Positions 1 through 5,700 of a DNA stretch of 5,956 nt are shown one piece after another (position 1 is the first letter of the stretch; each line of letters starts with the position of its first letter). The stretch is from Faecalicoccus sp. Its GTDB lineage: Bacteria > Bacillota_I > Bacilli_A > Erysipelotrichales > Erysipelotrichaceae. The notes under the pieces were generated by a model that ran no database searches, had not been told where the DNA came from, and saw only the letters and a list, made by a program, of their open reading frames with translations. The translations under genes were made by a program, and so were the position numbers. The stretch spans positions 1-5,956 of the forward strand of contig JAGAWH010000085.1 in assembly GCA_017941505.1 (NCBI GenBank), written 5' to 3'.

Positions 1-3
1 CAG

Positions 4-23
4 CCAATGGCGTCAACCTAAAA
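4..23 (+). repeat. Left terminal inverted repeat of the IS
   Basis: CCAATGGCGTCAACCTAAAA is the exact reverse complement of 1993-2012. It is expected to be the transposase binding and cleavage end. Its inner part is also the 5' arm of the inward terminator hairpin at 11-40. Confidence 0.85.
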
Positions 24-40
24 AAAGGTTGGCGTTTTTT
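9..40 (+). terminator. Inward-facing intrinsic terminator inside the left IS end
   Basis: CGTCAACCT (11-19) pairs with AGGTTGGCG (26-34) through nine base pairs including one G-T wobble, over a six-A loop. The 3' arm is followed directly by six T (35-40). On the + strand this is a standard Rho-independent terminator shape. Because it sits within the left end, it would stop transcripts entering from upstream before they reach the transposase genes. CCAAT (4-8) and ATTGG (41-45) could extend the pairing outside the T-tract. Confidence 0.75.
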
Positions 41-106
41 ATTGGGAGCGGATTATGTGAGCCCAAATACGGATTGGAAAAGCTCAAGGGCAAAAATGTA
101 GTTAAG

Positions 107-144
107 TATAATACTTATTAATCTATGCAATAATAGGTATTATA
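107..144. repeat. AT-rich inverted repeat in the transposase leader
   Basis: Positions 107-120 pair with 131-144 as a 14-bp stem containing one G-T wobble, with a 10-nt loop (121-130). The left arm contains a TATAAT (107-112) and the stem ends four bases before a second TATAAT (148-153). No T-tract follows, so it is not a terminator. It could be an operator or a transcript structure modulating transposase expression. Only the symmetry is seen; the role is inference. Confidence 0.45.
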
Positions 145-147
145 TGG

Positions 148-153
148 TATAAT
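148..153 (+). promoter_or_regulatory. Putative -10 element of the transposase promoter
   Basis: A consensus TATAAT lies 26 bp upstream of the start codon at 180. The hexamer 17 bp further upstream (ATGCAA, 125-130) matches the -35 consensus at only three positions, so the promoter would be weak, as is common for transposases. A second TATAAT at 107-112 lies inside the inverted repeat and has no convincing -35. The 12-mer AATGTAGTTAAG occurs beside both (95-106 and 151-162). Confidence 0.45.
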
Positions 154-179
154 GTAGTTAAGCTAAGGAGGTTGTTCCC

Positions 180-395
180 ATGTTTATTAGAGTAATTCCA
201 AATAATAAAGGTTCTAAAAACACCGTGTTCTGCGATCTTGTAGAATCTTACCGTGACAATAATGATATCCCCAAGCACCGCGTCGTAGTTAAGCTCGGTC
301 AATTTGACAGAGAACGTGTCCCTTATCTCAAGGCTGCATTTAATAAAGGCGACCCTGAAAGGATCCTGGAAAATGAGCTCAAGAAACTTCGATAA
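180..395 (+). CDS. Small IS-encoded accessory protein, 71 aa, resembling a transposase N-terminal segment
   Basis: The start is well supported: AAGGAGG at 165-171 lies eight bases before the ATG. The product is small and basic with no membrane segment or signal peptide. Its first half (FIRVIPNNKGSKNT, then VESYRDNNDIPKHR, then VVKLGQF) resembles the N-terminal 50-60 residues of IS1634-type transposases, judged by memory of the family pattern and not by alignment. The gene overlaps the transposase start at 373 by 23 bp, in a different frame, which suggests translational coupling. It could be a DNA-binding accessory or regulatory protein, or the N-terminal half of a transposase joined to the downstream frame by +1 frameshifting. 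No classical slippery site is obvious in the overlap; the last codons are AAA CTT CGA TAA. It is a real gene with fair certainty, but its function is not established. Confidence 0.7.
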   Translation: MFIRVIPNNKGSKNTVFCDLVESYRDNNDIPKHRVVVKLGQFDRERVPYLKAAFNKGDPERILENELKKLR

Positions 396-1818
396 AAGAG
401 CCTCAGCTCTGTCTAATCTCTTCCGCTGGTTTGGCAATTATTTAAGATCCAACGATGTACGGTGCCAGACGCGTAAGTCTTCCCGTGACTTTTCCCGTAT
501 TTATAAGTTCCCCTGGTATGATGTTCTCTGTTACCTAATATTCCGTCACGAAAAATGCACCCAGTCTGAAATATCTTCCTATTACTCATCGATTGGAAAG
601 CCGGACCTACGTATCAGCAAGCAGGCCGCATTCAAGGCTGTCCAGAAAGTTCGCTGGGAGGTCTTCTCGCTTCTTATCCGAAAGCTGGCAGAAAAGTTCT
701 ATTCCTCCTCCCTGGTGAAAACGCATAAGGGATATATCCTCCTGGCTGAGGACGGCACCACCAACGCACTTCTCCCCACGGCGGAAGCACTTGAGATGTT
801 TGGCTTTGTCACTAATCCGACTGTGAAGAAAGCGGATGATGCAAAGAAAGCGACCAGCAGATCAGCTTCTCTGTATGACGTGACCAACGGGCTGATCGTA
901 AACTTCTCCATGAATCGATATAAACGCTCCGAGATCCCTATAGCTGTAGAGCATCTCGAGCAGTCGCATGATCTGTTTGGCGGAAAAAATGTGATCCTCC
1001 TGGCTGACAGGTATTACGGAGGCGTGGAATTCTTCTCCATCATTGAAAGCTTCGGATTTAACTACTGCATCCGGGGAAAGTCAAATTTCTTCAAGAAAGC
1101 GATAGCAGAGATGGAAAGCGACGATCAGTGGATCACGGTCAATATCGATAAGGCATGGCTGAAAAGATTAAAGTACGATCAGCCGAAGGCGCGGTTTGCG
1201 GATGATCCTGAATTCCGTCTGCGTATTGTTAAGCGCGAGTACCGCTACTTCGACAGCAGGGGGAATGCCCACACGGAACAGCTGATCTATTTTACAAACC
1301 TTCCGGAGGAGGAATTCAGCACAAGCGATATCATTTCCTTGTATGCGAAACGATGGGATGTGGAGGTTAGCTACAAGACTTTGAAGACCGACCTGGAATG
1401 GGAGAGATTCTTCAGCATGGACTGCAGTGTTGAAATGTGTTCGATCTACTCAAAAATACTGTTCCATAATTTGAACGGGATCGTTAGAAAAGAGATGAAC
1501 CTGATATTATCCCAGGAGCATATAGAGGATGATAACAAATATGAATACACAGTGAATATTGCTCAGCTGACAAATTCATTAAGGGATTTTGGATTATGCC
1601 GGTATCTTCGGAGCGGGAACCATCAGGCAATCAATAAATTACTGCATAGAATTTATGACCTGCGCCATAAAATAAAAGTACCTGTCCGGGAAGGCAGGCA
1701 CTACAAGCGCTGGGGCAGGGTCGTAATGAGCAGTGCTCCAGTTCGCTTCAGGCTTGATGGGCGCAACTGGCCAAGAGTCATCCGTGTCAAGGGCCGGCTA
1801 CAGACCATCAGACCATAA
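373..1818 (+). CDS. IS4-family DDE transposase, 481 aa
   Basis: This enzyme would cut and rejoin the IS ends. The RNase H-like catalytic triad is visible. The first Asp is D127 in LLAEDGTTN, the second is D212 in ILLADRYYGG, and the Glu is E331 in the YREK signature (Y324, R327, E331, K338; YAKRWDVEVSYKTLK). The N-terminal part (about 1-115) is basic and Arg-rich, fitting DNA binding, and the C-terminus is also strongly basic. An open frame reaches back to an ATG at 304, but I chose 373. AAAGGA at 357-362 precedes 373 with usable spacing, the extra 23 residues look unlike coding sequence, and the 304 start lies deep inside the accessory ORF. The resulting length is normal for IS4-type transposases. 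No internal stop or frameshift is seen. The IS4 assignment is firm; the subgroup is open. Confidence 0.88.
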   Translation: MSSRNFDKRASALSNLFRWFGNYLRSNDVRCQTRKSSRDFSRIYKFPWYDVLCYLIFRHEKCTQSEISSYYSSIGKPDLRISKQAAFKAVQKVRWEVFSLLIRKLAEKFYSSSLVKTHKGYILLAEDGTTNALLPTAEALEMFGFVTNPTVKKADDAKKATSRSASLYDVTNGLIVNFSMNRYKRSEIPIAVEHLEQSHDLFGGKNVILLADRYYGGVEFFSIIESFGFNYCIRGKSNFFKKAIAEMESDDQWITVNIDKAWLKRLKYDQPKARFADDPEFRLRIVKREYRYFDSRGNAHTEQLIYFTNLPEEEFSTSDIISLYAKRWDVEVSYKTLKTDLEWERFFSMDCSVEMCSIYSKILFHNLNGIVRKEMNLILSQEHIEDDNKYEYTVNIAQLTNSLRDFGLCRYLRSGNHQAINKLLHRIYDLRHKIKVPVREGRHYKRWGRVVMSSAPVRFRLDGRNWPRVIRVKGRLQTIRP

Positions 1819-1972
1819 AACATCTAACATCTACAGTATATCATTCAAATCGAAAAAAATACCCTCAAAAAAACGAGTTTTCGTGCGCCCTTTTGAACTG
1901 TCTTTGATCTCCCTACGAACTTTCTTCGACTGTATTTACATTCACGGTTAGTAGTTAAGATTACTGCAAGTC
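1819..1972. other. Non-coding 3' segment of the IS
   Basis: Between the transposase stop and the right-end hairpin I see no credible gene. An open frame across 1733-1951 has no supporting ribosome binding site and mostly overlaps the transposase in another frame. GTAGTTAAG at 1951-1959 repeats a 9-mer present twice in the left leader (98-106 and 154-162). It might be a subterminal binding site, though it also occurs once inside the accessory gene (285-293). Confidence 0.4.
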
Positions 1973-2007
1973 AAAAAATAAGGCGTCAACACTTTTAGGT
2001 TGACGCC
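1973..2007 (-). terminator. Inward-facing intrinsic terminator inside the right IS end
   Basis: GGCGTCAAC (1982-1990) and GTTGACGCC (1999-2007) form a perfect 9-bp stem with an 8-nt loop. On the - strand the stem is followed by TTATTTTTT (complement of 1973-1981). This makes a Rho-independent terminator for transcripts entering the IS from the purE side. On the + strand there is no T-tract, so it should not stop outward transcription efficiently. Confidence 0.7.
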
Positions 2008-2012
2008 ATTGG
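1993..2012 (-). repeat. Right terminal inverted repeat of the IS
   Basis: This is a perfect 20-bp inverted copy of positions 4-23. It contains the 3' arm of the right-end hairpin. Sequence just beyond it (2013-2024) unexpectedly resembles sequence just inside the left hairpin (46-57), so the exact outer boundary is not certain. Confidence 0.85.
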
Positions 2013-2039
2013 GAGCTGATTTTGGCTCCTTTATTTATT
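2012..2039 (+). terminator. Terminator-like hairpin at the IS/purE-region junction
   Basis: GGAGCT (2012-2017) pairs with GGCTCC (2024-2029), including one wobble pair, around a GATTTT loop, and is followed by TTTATTTATT. The T-tract is interrupted, so strength is doubtful. It would end rightward transcription leaving the IS, or be the remnant terminator of the gene that originally lay upstream. It would keep purE under its own promoter. Confidence 0.5.
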
Positions 2040-2077
2040 GGATGGAAACGGAATAAATATTGTTCTTAAAAAAACAT

Positions 2078-2106
2078 TTGTAAATGAAGGATGTTTCGGT
2101 TAGAAT
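2078..2106 (+). promoter_or_regulatory. Putative sigma-A promoter of the purE-purL operon
   Basis: TTGTAA (2078-2083, four of six against TTGACA) and TAGAAT (2101-2106, five of six against TATAAT) are separated by exactly 17 bp. Transcription would begin near 2112-2114, giving a leader of about 130 nt before purE. An alternative -35, TTGTTC at 2060-2065, lacks a good -10 at the right distance. The promoter lies outside the IS, so the insertion has left it intact. Confidence 0.55.
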
Positions 2107-2148
2107 GTCTGTGCGGAAGTTTTTCGCAGATTTTTGGAGGTCTTGCTT

Positions 2149-2196
2149 ATGGTCTTAAGAAGATTTACAAAATTGAAAGAGAATAGTCTGTTTTAA
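2149..2196 (+). CDS. Leader peptide ORF, 15 aa (MVLRRFTKLKENSLF)
   Basis: A perfect GGAGG (2136-2140) lies eight bases before ATG at 2149. The frame runs 15 codons to TAA at 2194-2196, whose last two bases are the first two bases of the terminator stem. Codons 4-5 are tandem AGA (Arg), and codons 6-9 contain the 5' strand of the antiterminator pairing (2166-2175). The peptide has no homology I recognise and no long run of one amino acid. Its position between promoter and terminator suggests that ribosome occupancy rather than the peptide matters. It may be a chance ORF, but the strong ribosome binding site and placement argue for translation. Confidence 0.5.
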   Translation: MVLRRFTKLKENSLF

Positions 2197-2221
2197 GCGT
2201 GCAATTTTGTACGCTTTTTTT
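2166..2221 (+). promoter_or_regulatory. Transcription attenuator of purE: mutually exclusive antiterminator and terminator
   Basis: TACAAAATTG (2166-2175) is perfectly complementary to CAATTTTGTA (2202-2211). That pairing takes up the loop, the last base of the 5' arm and the first three bases of the 3' arm of the terminator at 2195-2221, so only one of the two structures can form. The arrangement is that of a classical leader attenuator or a riboswitch expression platform. The signal is unknown: no guanine, ZTP or other purine-related riboswitch core was recognised upstream. Confidence 0.6.
2195..2221 (+). terminator. Intrinsic terminator in the purE leader
   Basis: AAGCGTGC (2195-2202) pairs with GTACGCTT (2209-2216), eight base pairs with one G-T wobble, over a 6-nt loop. 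The stem runs into an uninterrupted T-tract ending at 2221. It lies 20 bp before the purE start and upstream of its ribosome binding site. It therefore acts on the purE transcript itself and is not the end of a separate gene. Confidence 0.75.
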
Positions 2222-2241
2222 CGTGTAGAAAGGACGAGAAC

Positions 2242-2727
2242 ATGGAAACAAAAGTATTAATCGTTATGGGTTCCCGCTCGGATCTTCCGAGCATGGAAGG
2301 CTGTATGAAACAGCTCGATGATTTTGGTGTTGGTTATGAAGTAAGAGTATTAAGTGCTCATCGTACACCAAATGAAGTAATTGCTCTTTCTGCATCCGCA
2401 AGAGATCGCGGAATTCAAGTTATTATAGCTGCTGCCGGAGGTGCTGCCCACTTAGCAGGTGTTCTGGCAAGTTCTACTCCGTTACCGGTTATCGGTATTC
2501 CGATTCAAACAAGCGCTTTAGGTGGCATGGATTCTTTATTATCTACAGTTCAGATGCCGCAGGGTGTACCTGTCGCAACTGTTGCCATCGGAAAAGCCGG
2601 AGCCCGCAATGCTGCCATCTTAGCTGTGCAGATGATGGGATTAGGTAACCCGGAATACTTAGATAAAATCGCTGAATTTAAAAAAGAACAGGCAGAAAAA
2701 GTTCTGGCACAATCCGTAGTGGAATAG
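2242..2727 (+). CDS. purE: 5-(carboxyamino)imidazole ribonucleotide mutase (PurE, class I), 161 aa
   Basis: PurE interconverts N5-CAIR and CAIR in de novo purine synthesis, in the cytosol. The protein has the usual single-domain length of bacterial PurE and the expected motifs in order. These are MGSRSD (9-14, nucleotide binding), LSAHRTP (37-43, with H40), AAAGGAAHLAGV (63-74, with H70), and MDSLLSTVQMPQGVPVATVAIG (96-117). The SAHR and GGAAHL motifs with the DSLL..VQMP block indicate the class I mutase, which normally works with PurK; no purK is visible here. The start at 2242 is preceded by AAAGGA (2229-2234) at seven bases. It is the first gene of the operon downstream of the attenuator, and its stop codon overlaps the purL ribosome binding site. 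Confidence 0.96.
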   Translation: METKVLIVMGSRSDLPSMEGCMKQLDDFGVGYEVRVLSAHRTPNEVIALSASARDRGIQVIIAAAGGAAHLAGVLASSTPLPVIGIPIQTSALGGMDSLLSTVQMPQGVPVATVAIGKAGARNAAILAVQMMGLGNPEYLDKIAEFKKEQAEKVLAQSVVE

Positions 2728-2735
2728 GAGAAAAA

Positions 2736-5700
2736 ATGAATACTCGTATATTTGTACAAAAGAAAGAACAGTTTCAGGTAGAAAGTCAATCTCTCTGTCA
2801 GGAATTGAAACAGTCCCTTTCCTTAAGTGATGATTTTGGATTAACACAATACAATATCTATGACATCTTTGAAGCCGATGACAGCGATATTGAATTGTTG
2901 AAGAAAAATGTATGTTCGGAAGTTGTAACCGATACGGTTTATGATGATGTGGATTTAACAGGTAAGAAGTATCTTGCCTATGAATATCTGCCGGGCCAAT
3001 ATGACCAGAGAGCAGACAGTGCTATGCAGTGCTTGATGCTTCTCAACAACAAACAGACCGTTCGTATCTACTCAGGTACTTTATTGGTATTTGAAGGTAC
3101 AGTAAGCGATGAGGATATCGATAAAATTACCCACTATATCGTTAACCCGGTAGAAGCCCGTGTAAAGGACTTATCGGTATTAGAAGATGATATGGATATC
3201 GAAGTTAAACCGGTACCGTATATCACAGGATTCCTTTCAATGGATGATAAAGCCTTAGAAGATCTTCGTATTAAAGAAGGTTTGGCTATGTCATTTGAGG
3301 ATATTCAATTCATTCGCGATTACTTCAAAAATGAAGAAAAAAGAGAATGTACAATGACTGAGCTGAAGGTGCTGGATACATATTGGTCCGACCATTGCCG
3401 TCATACTACATTTGAAACCGTTTTGGAATCAATTACTTTCCAATCCGATATCCTTCAAGACCAGCTTCAGGCATCCTATGAAAGATATTTGGAATTAAGA
3501 AATAAGGTTCACGGCGGTAAAAAAGAACAGACCTTAATGGATATGGCAACGATTGCCGGTAAATATATGCGTAAGGTCGGCAAGCTGGATGATATGGAAG
3601 TCAGCGATGAGATCAACGCCTGCTCGGTAGAAATCAAGGTTGATGTCAACGGAAACGAAGAAGACTGGCTGCTGATGTTCAAAAACGAAACTCACAACCA
3701 TCCAACCGAAATTGAACCGTTTGGTGGAGCCAGCACCTGTATCGGTGGAGCTATCCGTGACCCATTATCCGGAAGAAGTTATGTATATCAGGCAATGCGT
3801 ATTACCGGTGCCGGTGATATCACAAAGCCAATCAGTGAAACATTAGAACATAAATTACCGCAGTCAAAGATTTCTAAGACAGCTGCCCAGGGATATTCCT
3901 CTTACGGTAACCAGATTGGTTTAGCTACTACATTTGTAGAGGAATTATATGATGAAGGCTATGTTGCCAAGCGTATGGAAGTGGGCGCTGTAGTCGGTGC
4001 TGCTCCTAAATCACATGTTAAACGTGAAAAACCGCAGCCGGGCGATATCATCGTTATGATCGGTGGCGCAACCGGACGTGATGGAATCGGTGGTGCAACC
4101 GGTTCTTCAAAAGAACACAATGAAACTTCTTTGGAAAAGTGTTCCAGTGAAGTACAGAAGGGTAATGCCCCAATCGAACGTAAATTACAGCGTTTATTCC
4201 GTAACCCTGCTGCTACAAAATTAATTAAAAAAGCCAATGACTTTGGAGCCGGCGGTGTCAGTGTTGCGGTCGGTGAATTAGCAGATGGCTTGGATATCAA
4301 CCTGGATGTTGTTCCGGTTAAATATCAGGGCTTAGATGGTACCGAGCTTGCGATCAGTGAATCCCAGGAACGTATGGCATGCTGTATTGCGGCTGAAGAT
4401 TTTGAAGCCTTTAAAGAAGAAGCCTATAAGGAAAACTTAGATACCATTAAAGTAGCCGATGTAACAGATACTAATCGTTTAGTGATGCATTGGCGCGGTG
4501 ATACGATCGTGGATATGTCCCGTAACTTCTTAAATACCAACGGTGTCCGCCAACATCAGGAAGTAACCGTTATGCCTTCCGAATATGATGAGAAGCCGTT
4601 TGATAAAAAATATGATTCCTTACTGGATGCTCTGCAGGATGAAAATGTTGCCTGTCAGATCGGTATGGCAGAAATGTTTGATGCCTCCATCGGTAAGAGT
4701 ACCGTATTGATGCCGTTTGGCGGAGCTTATCAGTTAACTCCGGAAGAAGCTTCCGTTCAAAAATTACCGGTATTCGGTATGACCGATACAGCTTCTGTTA
4801 TGGCATATGGCTTTGATCCGAAATTATCGAAGTATTCTCCATATTTAGGCGCTTCATACTCTGTTGTAGAAGCTTTAACACGTATTACAGCAGTCGGTGC
4901 TGATTATGCGACATGCCGTCTGTCCAACCAGGAATATTTTGAACGCGTCGGCAAAGACCCTAAGAAGTGGGGTTATCCGTTTGAGGCATTATTAGGATTA
5001 ATTGATGCCCAAATGGCATTTGAAACACCGGCAATCGGTGGTAAGGATTCCATGTCCGGAACATATATGGATATCCATGTTCCGCCTACATTGATTACCT
5101 TTGCGGTTACTACAGAAAAGACACAGAATATTGTTTCTGCATCTTTCAAGAAACCGGCCAACTATATTTATTTAATTAAACATGAACCGTTAGAAGGACA
5201 TGTTCCAAACTATGAACAGTTAAAGGATAACTTTAAAACCGTTCGTCAATATATGCAGGAAGGTAAGATTATCTCTGCCTCATCCGTTAAATACGGTGGT
5301 ATCGGATATGCGGTTGCCAAGATGGCATTCGGTAATAAGTTAGGTGCTGCCATCACTACCGATGAAGATCCATATGGATTCAATATCGGATCGATGGTTG
5401 TGGAGACAACAGAAATTATCCTTGACCCACACTTCACTTTGATCGGTATTACCAATGAATCCGGAAATATCGTAATCAACGATGAAGTTGTTACTATGGA
5501 TGAAGCCATTTCTACATGGCAGAAGCGCTACAACGATATTTATCCGGTTTATGTAGACCGTAATGAAGGCGTTGTAGAAACCGCATTAGTGGACAAAAAA
5601 GTTTCGCAGTCCAAAGAAGTTGTGGAAAAACCGGTTGTTGTGATTCCGATTTTCCCGGGACAGAACTGTGAATATGATACAACTCAGAAATTTGAAAGAG

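Larger units (their letters stand above)
4..2012 (+). mobile_element. Complete IS4-family-type insertion sequence with a small accessory ORF and a DDE transposase
   Basis: The element is bounded by perfect 20-bp inverted repeats (4-23 and 1993-2012) and contains a small ORF (180-395) overlapping a DDE transposase gene (373-1818). The transposase carries the Y-x2-R-x3-E-x6-K signature of the IS4 family, and the length of about 2.0 kb is plausible for a two-ORF member. The termini have some resemblance to those I recall for the IS231 group (CA start, TCAAC and TAA shared), but I do not assign a subgroup. A target duplication cannot be tested because only three bases precede the left repeat. Codon choice in the transposase (many CTC, CTG and ATC codons) differs from the TTA-rich purE and purL genes, consistent with recent acquisition. 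Nothing internal is obviously broken, so it may be active. Confidence 0.85.

Noticed and set aside
304..372. N-terminal extension of the transposase from ATG at 304
   Set aside because: It lies inside the accessory gene in another frame, lacks a good ribosome binding site, and the added residues show no transposase-like pattern. The start at 373 is preceded by AAAGGA.
365..395. Programmed frameshift site joining the accessory ORF to the transposase
   Set aside because: The shift would have to be +1, and no recognised slippery motif is visible near AAA CTT CGA TAA. An ATG with a plausible ribosome binding site at 373 explains transposase expression more simply. It is kept only as an alternative.
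123..437. A 104-aa - strand open frame across the IS leader
   Set aside because: It is antisense to the promoter, accessory gene and transposase start, with no start signals. It is a shadow of the + strand genes.
1733..1951. A 72-aa + strand open frame at the end of the transposase gene
   Set aside because: More than a third overlaps the transposase in another frame, no ribosome binding site precedes it, and the composition is unlike a real protein.
1..2030. Target-site duplication flanking the IS
   Set aside because: Only three bases lie left of the left repeat, so a duplication cannot be shown; CAG does not recur at a convincing position to the right.
2100..2241. Guanine, ZTP or other known purine-related riboswitch in the purE leader
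   Set aside because: The expected conserved aptamer segments are not present, and the hairpin near 2108-2129 is short and bulged. Only the attenuator part is supported.
3959..5509. Several - strand open frames inside purL
   Set aside because: They are antisense shadows of a clearly conserved purL frame and have no start signals of their own.
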